This document shows, piece by piece, positions 17,960 through 26,239 of a DNA stretch of 64,000 nt (position 1 is the first letter of the stretch; each line of letters begins with the position of its first letter). The stretch covers positions 186,001-250,000 of the forward strand of contig NZ_JBFAAI010000011.1 of assembly GCF_040639655.1 (NCBI RefSeq), in the 5' to 3' direction. The DNA is from Actinoplanes sp040639655 (lineage in GTDB: Bacteria > Actinomycetota > Actinomycetes > Mycobacteriales > Micromonosporaceae). A program made the position numbers and the translations under genes. The notes beneath the pieces were generated by a model, which saw nothing but the letters and a program-made list of their open reading frames with translations, had not been told where the DNA came from and did not search any database.

Positions 17960-18451
17960 TCACCGGGGCAGCGGTCGCTCCCACACCGTCACGTACTCGC
18001 CGCCGGCGCTCCGGATCAGGGACAGGTCGCTCACCGGCCAGAGCGGCCCGGCGTAGTCGGCGAGGAGTGTCGTGATGCTCCGGTCGTACCGATAGGAGAT
18101 CGTGAGGTGCCCCCGGAACGGCCGCTCGTCGATCGGGAAACCGGCACCCTCCAGCGCAACCCGGATCTCCTCCCGGAACGCCTCCAGCGCCTCCACATCG
18201 CCCCGCAGGCCGGTCCAGATCACCGGCCCGAACCGTCCGCTCCCCGCCAGCCGCAACGTCATGGGACTGGGCGGAGGCACCGTGGACAGCGCGTCGCGAA
18301 CCCGATCGGTGTCCTCGTCCGGCACCTCACCCAGGAAGGCCAGCGTGACGTGCCACTTCTCCGGGCGCCGGGCGACGCGGGACGGCAGGTGACCACGCAG
18401 ATGCTCGCGGGCCTCCTCGGAGGGGAAGACCGCGACGAAGAGCCGGCTCAG
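17960..18451 (-). CDS. thpR: RNA 2',3'-cyclic phosphodiesterase (ThpR / 2H family), CTG start
   Basis: 2H phosphoesterase historically called 2'-5' RNA ligase. The catalytic pair of HxT motifs is HVT (residues 34-36, in KWHVTLAFLG) and HLTIS (115-119). The first standard start codon in frame (GTG at 18325) falls after the first HxT and would destroy the active site. The frame extends upstream to a CTG at 18451-18449 that overlaps the sepH stop (CTGA). From there SRLFVAVFPSEEAREHL gives the normal family N-terminus and 163 aa, close to the usual length. I therefore infer CTG initiation coupled to sepH. The function in bacteria is RNA end processing, with the physiological target unknown. Confidence 0.85.
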   Translation of the reverse strand: MSRLFVAVFPSEEAREHLRGHLPSRVARRPEKWHVTLAFLGEVPDEDTDRVRDALSTVPPPSPMTLRLAGSGRFGPVIWTGLRGDVEALEAFREEIRVALEGAGFPIDERPFRGHLTISYRYDRSITTLLADYAGPLWPVSDLSLIRSAGGEYVTVWERPLPR

Positions 18452-19500
18452 GAGGACTCGCGGGCCGCCGGGCCGCCGCCGAACAACACGTCGTCCCAGC
18501 TGGGGAGCCGCTTGCGAGGCTTGCTGTTCTCCTCGGACTCGTTGTTGGCCGGAGCGGGCTGACCCACCGTGCGGCGCGGCCGGAGAACCGCCAGGGACGG
18601 CACGGCCGGCACCTCTTTCGGCAGGTCGGCGTCGTCGTCGAACGCGGAGCCGGAACCACCACCGAGCAGAGCCGCGGCGCCACCGGCGACCGGGCGCCGG
18701 GCGGGCGACTCGAGGTTGCGGCCGGACGAGCCTTCCAGCGGCCGGTCCAGGGAGGCGAGCAGAGCGTCACGGCTGGCCCGGATCGAGTCGCGACCCGAAC
18801 GGGCCGCGGCCGGGTCGGCGCTGGGCAGGCCGTGACCGCCGCGGGTCGGCTCGGAACTGCGGGCCGGGCCGGGCAGGCCGTGACCACCGCGCTCGCTCGC
18901 CGGCTCCTGACCGAGGATCTGGGTGGGCCGCTCGGCGCACAGATATTGCGCCATGTCGTCGTGCGGCGCGACCACCTGGCGACCCTTGTCGAGGTCCCAG
19001 ATGGCCTGGGCGGTGGCCTTGCCGGACGGCCAGGTCGCCACGATGCGCCAGGTGCCGTCGTCCTTGCGGAAGGCGTCCCAGGAGATCTTGTCGGTGTCGA
19101 TCCCGTGCTGCGCGAGGCGGCCGTCGACCACCTCAGCGAGCGGCTGACCGGAGTCCGACGTCTTCAGCCGGGTGCGGCGGGCATGCTGCGCCAGCATGGC
19201 GCGCTCCTGCAGGACCGGGCCGGCGTAACGGAGCACCCGGTCGACCGGGACACCGGCGATGCGGGCCACGTCCTCGGCAGACTCACCGGAACGGATGCGG
19301 GCTTGGATGTCACGCGGTGACAGTGAAGGCGCGTGCTCCGAGGAGAGCACAGCCACTGAAGTCCCCGGCGCGGCCGGACCCTCGTTCAGCACTCCGGACA
19401 CCCGGTCGTCGATCGGGAGTGCCAGGAGCCTGCCGACCTCGTCGGCGAGCACGAGAGCCTGACCGTCTTCGGAGAGGGCGACGAAGCGTACCGGCCGCAT
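18448..19500 (-). CDS. sepH: Septation protein SepH
   Basis: Actinobacterial cell-division protein that in Streptomyces binds FtsZ and promotes septation. 350 aa. The N-terminal DUF3071 domain starts MRPVRFVALSEDGQALVL and includes the helix-turn-helix PRDIQARIRSGESAEDVARI (about residues 62-81) and WDAFRKDDGTWRIVATWPSG. The C-terminal half (from about residue 190) is low-complexity, rich in Arg, Pro, Gly and Ser, and ends with a conserved-looking KRLPSWDDVLFG segment. I chose ATG 19500, with GGAGG 6 nt upstream, over the longer frame from 19551. The stop overlaps the CTG of thpR. Confidence 0.9.
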   Translation of the reverse strand: MRPVRFVALSEDGQALVLADEVGRLLALPIDDRVSGVLNEGPAAPGTSVAVLSSEHAPSLSPRDIQARIRSGESAEDVARIAGVPVDRVLRYAGPVLQERAMLAQHARRTRLKTSDSGQPLAEVVDGRLAQHGIDTDKISWDAFRKDDGTWRIVATWPSGKATAQAIWDLDKGRQVVAPHDDMAQYLCAERPTQILGQEPASERGGHGLPGPARSSEPTRGGHGLPSADPAAARSGRDSIRASRDALLASLDRPLEGSSGRNLESPARRPVAGGAAALLGGGSGSAFDDDADLPKEVPAVPSLAVLRPRRTVGQPAPANNESEENSKPRKRLPSWDDVLFGGGPAARESS

Positions 19501-19894
19501 GCGTTGCCTCCGTCTCGTCGCGTTGGCCTGACATCCCCGAGAGTCATTCACCCGGGCGCGTTTCGGAACACGGTACGCGCCTTGGTCACCCGATGGGGGT
19601 ATGCCACGCCGTCAAACTGCTGACCAGCGGAGATGATCTTTGCCTTCCACCGCCGCGTCCATTCAAACCCAACCGGACCTTCACCGGTACGGCCACCCGC
19701 AAGTAACAAGCAATGAAACCAGTCACTACCCATCCGAGCGACCCCCAATCAACCCCACCCCAAAGGCCCGAAGCGGCCGACCCCACCCGTAGTCCCCACA
19801 AGCCCGTATCCACAGAGCACCCCGCAAATCGACTGCCTCGTCACCGGTTACAAGGCGTTTTGCCGCGGAGCGAAGCGAAGCCAGCCAGCTCAGC
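19501..19894. other. 394-bp intergenic region between serC and sepH
   Basis: I find no convincing gene here; the small frames lack codon bias. On the minus strand, which is transcribed on both sides, 19742-19826 holds a run of G-tracts (C-runs on the plus strand, including two CCCC separated by one base) able to form a G-quadruplex. Directly after the serC stop are short tandem repeats, three AGCTG and two TTCGC units (19865-19898). The sepH promoter is presumably in 19501-19700. Confidence 0.5.
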
Positions 19895-21022
19895 TCAGCT
19901 CAACCGCTCCACCACGTAGTCGATGCAGGTGGTCAGCGCGACCACGTCGGACGGATCCACGGTCGGGTAGAGCGCCACCCGCAGCTGGTTACGGCCGAGC
20001 TTGCGGTACGGCTCGGTGTCGACGACGTCGTTGGCGCGCAGCACTTTGGCGATCACCGCGGCGTCCACACCTTCGGCGAAGTCGATGGTGGCCACTGCCC
20101 CGGACCGCAGCGCCGGGTCGGTGACGAACGGCTCGGCGAACGACGACCGGTCGGCCCAGCCGTAGATCGCGGCGGCGCTGTCCGCACTGCGTTTGGCCGC
20201 CCAGGCCAGGCCGCCCTGCGCGTTCATCCAGTCCACCTGCTCGGCGGCGAGGAAGACGGTGGCCAGCGCGGGCGTGTTGTAGGTCTGCTCCAGGCGGGAC
20301 TGCTCGATCGCGGTCACCAGGTCGAGGAACTGCGGGATGTAGCGGCCGGTCGCCTTGATCTCGAAGGCTCGTTCGATCGCGGCCGGCGACATGAGGGCCA
20401 GCCAGATCCCGCCGTCCGAGCCGAGCGCCTTCTGCGGGGCCAGGTAGTAGACGTCGGTCTCGCTGACGTCCACGTGCAGGCTGCCGCCGCCCGAGGTGGC
20501 GTCGGTGAGCAGCAGGGCATCCGGGTCGGCGCCGGCGACCCGGCGGACCGGGACGGCGACTCCGGTCGACGTCTCGTTCTGCACTGTCGCGTACACGTCG
20601 ACGCCGGCCTCGGCGGTCAGGTAGGCCGCCTGACCGCCCGGCGCACGGTGCACGGTCGGCTCGGCCAGGAACGGCGCGGCGGTGACCGCCGACACGAATT
20701 TCGCGCCGAACTCGCCGAACTCGGCGAACTGTGCCTTGTCCCGGATCAGGCCGAAGGTGGCGGTCTCCCAGAACGCGCTGGTCCCGCCGTTGGAGAGGAT
20801 GACCTCGTAACCGTCCGGGATCGAGAAGAACTCGGCCAGGCCGCGGCGCAGTCGTGCCACCTGGTCCTTCACCGTGCTCTGCCGGTGCGAGGTGCCCATG
20901 AAGGTGCGGGACACCGCGGAGAGCGCCTCGACGCCTTCGGGACGAACCTTGCTCGGCCCGGAGCCGAACCGTCCGTCGACGGGCTTGATCGCGTCAGGGA
21001 TCCGGATGTCAGTCACGGTCAC
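19895..21022 (-). CDS. serC: Phosphoserine aminotransferase
   Basis: PLP enzyme converting 3-phosphohydroxypyruvate and glutamate to phosphoserine in serine biosynthesis; 375 aa, the mycobacterial-type subfamily. Visible signatures are VDGRFGSGPSKVRPEG at the N-terminus, FMGTSHRQ, and the cofactor lysine in YYLAPQKALGSDGGIW (about residue 197). YNTPALATVF also matches. The GTG start at 21022 overlaps the citA stop by 4 nt (GTGA), so it is cotranslated with a citrate synthase. In some bacteria SerC also serves pyridoxal phosphate synthesis. Proximity to pdxH is suggestive, but actinobacteria normally use the PdxST route. Confidence 0.94.
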   Translation of the reverse strand: MTVTDIRIPDAIKPVDGRFGSGPSKVRPEGVEALSAVSRTFMGTSHRQSTVKDQVARLRRGLAEFFSIPDGYEVILSNGGTSAFWETATFGLIRDKAQFAEFGEFGAKFVSAVTAAPFLAEPTVHRAPGGQAAYLTAEAGVDVYATVQNETSTGVAVPVRRVAGADPDALLLTDATSGGGSLHVDVSETDVYYLAPQKALGSDGGIWLALMSPAAIERAFEIKATGRYIPQFLDLVTAIEQSRLEQTYNTPALATVFLAAEQVDWMNAQGGLAWAAKRSADSAAAIYGWADRSSFAEPFVTDPALRSGAVATIDFAEGVDAAVIAKVLRANDVVDTEPYRKLGRNQLRVALYPTVDPSDVVALTTCIDYVVERLS

Positions 21023-22125
21023 ACATTATGCGGGAGCTGATCCCAGCCCTCGACCTCCTGCGGCTTGCGCGGCTCCGCTCCCACATATTGGAGACCCGGT
21101 CGCAGGATCCGGCCGAGTTTTTTCTGTTCGAGGATGTGCGCGCTCCAGCCGGCCACCCGGGCGCACGTGAACATCGAGGTGAACATGTGCGTCGGGACCT
21201 CGGCGAAGTCGAGCACCACGGCCGCCCAGAACTCGACGTTCGTCCACAACTCATGGCCGGGTTTGCGTTCCCGGAGTTCGGCGAGCGCGACCGCCTCCAG
21301 GGCGGCGGCCACCTCGTAGCGGGGCGCGCCCAGTTCCTTCGCGATGCGGCGCAGCACCTTGGCCCGTGGGTCCTCGGCCCGGTAGACCCGGTGGCCGAAG
21401 CCCATCAGGCGCTCGCCGCGGTCGAGGACGTCCTTCACGTACGCCTCGGCGTCGCCGCTGCGTTCGACCGCTTCGATCATGTGCATCACCCGGGTGGGCG
21501 CACCGCCGTGCAGTGGGCCGGAGAGAGCGCCGATCCCGGAGGAGATGCAGGCGGCCGCGTCGGCGCCGGTGGAGGCGACGATGCGGGTGGTGAAGGTGGA
21601 GGCGTTCAGCCCGTGCTCGCAGGCGGCGATGAAGTACGCGTCGACGGCCTTGACGTGCCGCGGGTCGGGTTCGCCGCGCCACCGGCGCATGAACCGCTCC
21701 ACGATGGTCTCGGCCTTGTCGATGTCCTTCTGCGGTACGGCCGGCAGGCCCAGCCCGCGAGCCGCCTGGGCGACGAAGGAGAGGGCGGTCACCGACACCC
21801 GGGCCAGGTCGCGGCGGGCCTGTTCGTCGCTGATGTCGAACATCTGCGACAGGCCCCAGTACGGCGCGAGCATCGCCACCGCGGACTGCACGTCGACCCG
21901 GATGTCGCCGGAGTGCACCGGCACCGGGAACGGCTCGGCCGGTGGCAGCCCGGGTCCGAACCTCCCGTCCACGAGGAGGCCCCAGACGTTGCCGAACGAG
22001 ACCTGTCCGATCAGGTCCTCGATGTCGACGCCGCGGTACCGCAGGGCACCGCCGTCCCGGTCGGGCTCGGCGATCTCGGTCTCGAACGCGATGACGCCCT
22101 CGAGCCCCGGCTTGAAGTCGGTCAC
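21019..22125 (-). CDS. citA: Citrate synthase (CitA, citrate synthase 2 type)
   Basis: Condenses acetyl-CoA and oxaloacetate; 368 aa, short actinobacterial type. Active-site segments visible are ALSGPLHGGAPTRV (His), GFGHRVYRAEDPRAKVL (His/Arg) and the C-terminal catalytic Asp region VVLDFAEVPTHMF. I chose GTG 22125, with GGGAG 5 nt upstream, giving the typical start TDFKPGLEGVIAFETEIAEPD (shown without its first residue). The longer frame from 22224 adds an unlikely extension. It is translationally coupled to serC and divergent from pdxH. Confidence 0.92.
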   Translation of the reverse strand: MTDFKPGLEGVIAFETEIAEPDRDGGALRYRGVDIEDLIGQVSFGNVWGLLVDGRFGPGLPPAEPFPVPVHSGDIRVDVQSAVAMLAPYWGLSQMFDISDEQARRDLARVSVTALSFVAQAARGLGLPAVPQKDIDKAETIVERFMRRWRGEPDPRHVKAVDAYFIAACEHGLNASTFTTRIVASTGADAAACISSGIGALSGPLHGGAPTRVMHMIEAVERSGDAEAYVKDVLDRGERLMGFGHRVYRAEDPRAKVLRRIAKELGAPRYEVAAALEAVALAELRERKPGHELWTNVEFWAAVVLDFAEVPTHMFTSMFTCARVAGWSAHILEQKKLGRILRPGLQYVGAEPRKPQEVEGWDQLPHNV

Positions 22126-22309
22126 GGCACTCCCTGTGGAACCGAACTGCGGTGGGTGATTCATCTTGCCCGCCGGGTAACCGCACGGTCGACCCGTCGC
22201 GATTGTGCTCTGGATGACACCCATCCTGGTTCAACTGACGTTTCGCGGCGCGCGACTTACGGTCGTTTCCGTCTCATGAAGGCGTCGAGACATTAGCGAA
22301 GGAGCCGGT

Positions 22310-22963
22310 GTGGCCACCGAACCGCCGTCACCAGCCGGGATGCGCCGGGACTACACCGAGTGGCCGCCGCTGACCGAGGAGTCGCTCGCCGGCGACTGGA
22401 CCGGCCAGTTCGCGGCCTGGTTCGCCGACGCGGCGGCCGCCGGACTGCCGGAACCGAACGCGATGATCGTGGCCACGGCGGACCGGGACGGGCGGCCCTC
22501 GGCACGAACGGTCCTTCTCAAGGGCTACGACGAGGACGGTTTCGTCTTTTTCACGAACTACGAGTCCCGCAAGGGTACGGAGCTGGCGCTCAACCCGTAC
22601 GCCAGCCTGGTCTTCCCCTGGTTTCCGATGCAGCGCCAGGTGATCGTGGCCGGCGAGGTGGAGCGGGTGTCCCGCGAGGAGTCCGCCGAGTACTTCGCCT
22701 CCCGGCCGCGCGGCTCCCGCCTCGGTGCCTGGGCCAGCCCGCAGTCGCGGGTGCTGCCGGGCCCGGAGGCGCTGGACGCGAACCTGGCCGCGGCGACCGA
22801 GCGGTTCGGCGACGGGCCGGTCCCGGTCCCGCCGCACTGGGGCGGGTTCCGGGTGCGGCCGGAGACCGTGGAGTTCTGGCAGGGACGCAGCAGCCGGCTG
22901 CACGACCGGCTGCGGTTCCGGCGCACCGGGGCGGACTGGACCGTCGAGAGACTGGCGCCTTGA
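22310..22963 (+). CDS. pdxH: Pyridoxamine/pyridoxine 5'-phosphate oxidase
   Basis: FMN-dependent oxidase forming pyridoxal 5'-phosphate. 217 aa with the N-terminal MRRDYTEWPPLTEE, RTVLLKGYDEDGFVFFTNYE (FMN-binding strand region) and RGSRLGAWASPQSRVL. The C-terminal signature is VEFWQGRSSRLHDRLRFRR. The GTG at 22310 is preceded by GAAGGAG. It is divergent from citA-serC across a 184-bp promoter region. The stop is followed immediately by an MFS gene. Confidence 0.94.
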   Translation: MATEPPSPAGMRRDYTEWPPLTEESLAGDWTGQFAAWFADAAAAGLPEPNAMIVATADRDGRPSARTVLLKGYDEDGFVFFTNYESRKGTELALNPYASLVFPWFPMQRQVIVAGEVERVSREESAEYFASRPRGSRLGAWASPQSRVLPGPEALDANLAAATERFGDGPVPVPPHWGGFRVRPETVEFWQGRSSRLHDRLRFRRTGADWTVERLAP

Positions 22964-22992
22964 GCCAGGGCACCAAGGAGCCCCGGTCCTGG

Positions 22993-24243
22993 ATGATCGA
23001 CATTCGCCCGCTGAGTGTGCGCACGTTCCGGCGCACCTGGGTGGGCAACGGCGCGTCGTACTTCGGGTTCCAGTTCACCGCGGTCGCCGTGCCGGTGCAG
23101 ATGTTCGCCGTCACCGGCTCGACCACCTGGGTCGGCCTGCTCGGGGTCGCCGGGCTCGTACCGCTGCTCGTCTTCGGTCTCTGGGGTGGGGCCGCCGCCG
23201 ACGTGGTCGATCGCCGCAAGCTGCTGCTGGCCGGTTCGGTGGTGACCTGGCTGAGCACGATCGCGCTGCTCGTGCAGGCGATGCTGGGGGTGCGCAGCGG
23301 GTATCTGCTGCTGGCGCTGACCGCCGTGCAGTCGGCCGGTTTCGCGGTCAGTTCGCCGGCCCGGCACTCGATCGTCCCGCGGATCGTGCCGGAGTCGCTG
23401 GTCCCGGCAGCCAACACGCTGAACTACACGGCGAGCACGGCCGGCGGGGTGCTCGGCCCGCTCACCGCCGGCGTGATCATCGGCACCTGGTCCACCGGCA
23501 CCGGCGTGACCGTGGCGTACGCCCTCGACGCCCTGCTCTTCACCGTCACCTTCTGGGCCACCTGGAAGCTGCCCGGCATCCCGCCGGTGGCACCCTCGGA
23601 CGGGGCCGGGCGCCCGAGCGCCGGACTGCGCGGCATCGTGATCGGGCTACGGTTCCTGGTCACCCAGCCGGTGCTGCTGCTCTCGTTCGCCATCGATCTG
23701 GTCGCCATGGTGTTCGCCATGCCGCGGGCGCTGTTCCCGGCGGTCGCCCAGGAACAGTTCGGCGGCGGGTCGGCGGTGGGCTGGCTTTACAGCGCGATCG
23801 CCATCGGCGCCATGGTCGGCGGGCTCACCTCGGGCTGGATCGGCCGGGTGAGGCGACAGGGGTTCGCGCTGATCGTCGCGGTCGTCGCCTGGGGCCTCGC
23901 GATCGCCCTGTCCGGTCTGGCGCGCAGCCTGTGGCTGATGGTGCTGATGCTCGCGGTGGCCGGCGCGGCCGACCTGGTCAGTGCGGTCTACCGGCAGACG
24001 ATCATGCAGACGTTCGCGCCGGATCATCTGCGCGGCCGGCTGCAGGGGGTGTTCACCGTGGTGGTGGCCGGCGGGCCGCGTCTCGGTGACCTCCGCGCCG
24101 GTGCCACCGCCGACCTGACGAGCGTCACCACCTCCTGGGTGGGTGGTGGCCTGCTCGCGGCCGGGCTGGCCGTCGTGCTGGGGACGATCTCGCCCGCACT
24201 CATCCGATACCGGCCCGAGCAGGTTCCCGAGGACGACCGATAG
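22993..24243 (+). CDS. MFS transporter
   Basis: 416-aa major facilitator with about 12 helices, starting IDIRPLSVRTFRRTWVGNGA. Loop motif GGAAADVVDRRKLLL; the second half contains LTSGWIGRVRRQG and DHLRGRLQGVF. It belongs to the EntS-like drug/siderophore exporter group. Start: ATG 22993, though a TTG at 22960 overlapping the pdxH stop (TTGA) is a possible coupled start; AAGGAG lies between the two. Substrate unknown; cotranscription with pdxH is likely from the spacing. The -10 of the next gene overlaps its stop codon. Confidence 0.85.
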   Translation: MIDIRPLSVRTFRRTWVGNGASYFGFQFTAVAVPVQMFAVTGSTTWVGLLGVAGLVPLLVFGLWGGAAADVVDRRKLLLAGSVVTWLSTIALLVQAMLGVRSGYLLLALTAVQSAGFAVSSPARHSIVPRIVPESLVPAANTLNYTASTAGGVLGPLTAGVIIGTWSTGTGVTVAYALDALLFTVTFWATWKLPGIPPVAPSDGAGRPSAGLRGIVIGLRFLVTQPVLLLSFAIDLVAMVFAMPRALFPAVAQEQFGGGSAVGWLYSAIAIGAMVGGLTSGWIGRVRRQGFALIVAVVAWGLAIALSGLARSLWLMVLMLAVAGAADLVSAVYRQTIMQTFAPDHLRGRLQGVFTVVVAGGPRLGDLRAGATADLTSVTTSWVGGGLLAAGLAVVLGTISPALIRYRPEQVPEDDR

Positions 24244-24253
24244 TGTCGCGGTC

Positions 24254-25174
24254 ATGAGCGCAGAGTCAGCCGCCAAGTCCGGCATCCAGTGGTCGATCGA
24301 GGCGGACGGCCACCGTGCCGTCCTGGTCGAGGTCGGCGGGACGCTCCGGTCGTACTCGGTGAACGGGGTCGAGATCCTGGACGGATTCGGCACCGACGAG
24401 ATCTCCCCCGGGTCCGCCGGCCAGATCCTCGCGCCGTGGCCCAACCGGATCCGCGACGGGCAGTACGAGTTCGAGGGGCAGGCGTACCAGCTCGCACTCA
24501 CCGAACCGCCCAAGCGGACGGCCATTCACGGCCTGGTCAACTGGTCCCGCTGGCGGCTCGCCGAGCGGACCGCCGACTCGGTCACGCTGGAGTACGAACT
24601 GCCCGCCCAGGTCGGCTATCCGTGGTCGCTGCTGCTGCGCTCCCGGTGGTCGGTCTCCGCCGACGGTCTCCGCTGCGACCAGGAGGTCGTCAACACGTCC
24701 GAGGCCAACGCGCCGTGGGGTTACTCGGTGCACCCGTACCTGCGCCTGCCCGGCGTCGCGGTGGACGACACCGTGCTGCACGTCCCGGCCAGGTCCCGGA
24801 TCCAGGCCGACGCCCGGCTGCTGCCGATCGGTGCCACCAAGATCGCCGGCACCGAGTTCGACTTCACCGAGGCGCGCCGGATCGGTGACCTGGTGATGGA
24901 CGCCAGCTTCGGCGACATCGACTTCGACGCGGACGGGATCACCTCGGTCACGCTGTCCGACCCGGGCTCGGACGCGCGGATTGTGGTCTGGGCCGACGAG
25001 AAGTTCAAGTACTGGCAGGTCTTCACCGCCGACACGCTGAGCGGGGAGCGGTTCCGCCGGTCCGTGGCGGTCGAGCCGATGACCTGCCCGCCGGACGCCT
25101 TCCGTACCGGTCGTGACCTGACCGTCCTGGCGCCGGGTTCGACGTGGGCCGCGTCCTGGGGCATCCGCTTCTGA
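24254..25174 (+). CDS. Aldose 1-epimerase (galactose mutarotase-like)
   Basis: 306-aa cytoplasmic sugar mutarotase of the galactose-mutarotase fold, interconverting anomers of hexoses or related sugars. Features are GQILAPWPNRIRDGQYEFEG near residue 55, AIHGLVNWSRW with the first catalytic-type His, and WGYSVHPYLRLPG with the second His. FKYWQVFTAD and AVEPMTCPPDAF carry the catalytic-type Glu. The ATG at 24254 lies 7 nt after TAGTGT (24241-24246), so it may be leaderless. The stop forms TGATG with a five-codon minigene created by a short tandem duplication. Confidence 0.88.
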   Translation: MSAESAAKSGIQWSIEADGHRAVLVEVGGTLRSYSVNGVEILDGFGTDEISPGSAGQILAPWPNRIRDGQYEFEGQAYQLALTEPPKRTAIHGLVNWSRWRLAERTADSVTLEYELPAQVGYPWSLLLRSRWSVSADGLRCDQEVVNTSEANAPWGYSVHPYLRLPGVAVDDTVLHVPARSRIQADARLLPIGATKIAGTEFDFTEARRIGDLVMDASFGDIDFDADGITSVTLSDPGSDARIVVWADEKFKYWQVFTADTLSGERFRRSVAVEPMTCPPDAFRTGRDLTVLAPGSTWAASWGIRF

Positions 25175-25197
25175 TGGAATCCGGCTTCTGATGGAAT
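25165..25197. repeat. 16/17-bp tandem duplication at a stop-start junction
   Basis: CCGCTTCTGATGGAAT (25165-25180) is repeated as CCGGCTTCTGATGGAAT (25181-25197), with one base inserted. Each copy contains TGATG, so the junction now has two stop/start overlaps in a row. Between them is the minigene Met-Glu-Ser-Gly-Phe-stop at 25174-25191. Confidence 0.85.
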
Positions 25198-25808
25198 TCG
25201 ACGAGGTTGTCCGCCGCCGGCGCATGGTGCGTGGTTACGACCCGGATCGTCCGGTCCCGCCCGAGCTGGTCGACAAGATCGTCCGGCACGGACTCCGGGC
25301 GCCGTCGGCGGGTTTCTCGCAGGGCTGGAGCTTCCTGGTCCTCACGTCGCCGGCGGATCGCGAGCTCTACTGGTCGAGCACGGCGGACGCCGACGGGCCG
25401 GCCGGCGGCTGGCTGGCCCGGATGCGGACCGCTCCACTGATCATCGTGGCGCTGTCCAACAAATCGGCCTATCTCGACCGGTATGCCCAGGCCGACAAGG
25501 GCTGGACGGATCGGGACGAGGCGCGCTGGACGGCACCGTACTGGGACATCGACACCGGGTTCGCGGCGCTGCTCATGCACCTCACCGCGGTCAACGAGGA
25601 CCTCGGCTCCTGCTTCTTCGGTCTGCCGGCCGGCCGGGTGCCGGCGTTCCGGGCCGCGTTCGGGGTGCCGGACGAGTTCCACCCGATCGGGGCGCTCACC
25701 GTCGGGTACCCCGGAGCCGACAAGAGGTCACCGTCACTGCGGCGTGGCCACCGGCCGGTGGCCGACGTGGTGCATCATGGCCGGTGGGCTTCGTCTGGCG
25801 AGGTCTGA
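25191..25808 (+). CDS. Nitroreductase family protein
   Basis: 205-aa FMN-dependent oxidoreductase of the nitroreductase fold. It begins with the typical EVVRRRRMVRGYDPDRPVPPE, followed by LRAPSAGFSQGWSFLVLT (FMN phosphate contact), FAALLMHLTAVNEDLGSCFF and HPIGALTVGYP. Substrate unknown. The ATG overlaps the stop of a five-codon minigene that separates it from the epimerase gene. Before the duplication the two genes were probably directly coupled. Confidence 0.88.
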   Translation: MEFDEVVRRRRMVRGYDPDRPVPPELVDKIVRHGLRAPSAGFSQGWSFLVLTSPADRELYWSSTADADGPAGGWLARMRTAPLIIVALSNKSAYLDRYAQADKGWTDRDEARWTAPYWDIDTGFAALLMHLTAVNEDLGSCFFGLPAGRVPAFRAAFGVPDEFHPIGALTVGYPGADKRSPSLRRGHRPVADVVHHGRWASSGEV

Positions 25809-25867
25809 GCGGCCCGCGGCTAGGCTGTCATGCGGGTGGAACGTCTCTCACGGAAAGGGCAGTCGCC

Positions 25868-26164
25868 GTGATCTTCAGAGCGGTCCGGGACGGAGCCCCG
25901 TACCCCGATCACCAGACCACGCTCAAGGAGTGGGCGGAGATTCCACCGCGCCCGATTCGTCTCGCCGACCTGATCACCACCAAGCGTGAGCTGGCGCTCG
26001 ACAAGCTCCTTGCCGAGGACTCCACGTTCTACGGGGACCTGTTCCCGCACGTCGTGGAATACCAGGGGGCGCTCTACCTGGAGGACGGGCTGCACCGGGC
26101 GCTGCGCGCGGCCCTGCAGCAACGCAACCAGATCCACGCCCGCGTCCTGATCCTGGGGGACTGA
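25868..26164 (+). CDS. Conserved small protein with ParB-like DGLHR motif
   Basis: 98 aa, conserved in actinobacteria as far as I recall, function unknown. RLADLITTKRELALDKLL is followed by FYGDLFPHVVEYQGALYLEDG and HRALRAALQQR. The pattern of a signal strand followed by DGLHR resembles the ParB/sulfiredoxin nucleotide-binding fold, but this is weak. I chose GTG 25868, which has GGAAAGG upstream; the longer frame from 25784 overlaps the nitroreductase. It stands alone with its own short upstream region containing TAGGCT. Confidence 0.72.
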   Translation: MIFRAVRDGAPYPDHQTTLKEWAEIPPRPIRLADLITTKRELALDKLLAEDSTFYGDLFPHVVEYQGALYLEDGLHRALRAALQQRNQIHARVLILGD

Positions 26165-26227
26165 CCCGATTCGGCTGGTTTCGCACAGCAGGTTGCTCTC
26201 CGGTCGCGGATTGTCGCACCCCCTCCG

Positions 26228-26233
26228 TACCGT
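26228..26233 (+). promoter_or_regulatory. -10 element of a leaderless promoter (DUF4230 gene)
   Basis: TACCGT followed by exactly 6 nt and ATG 26240. This favours 26240 over the ATG at 26234. Confidence 0.5.
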
Positions 26234-26239
26234 ATGGGC

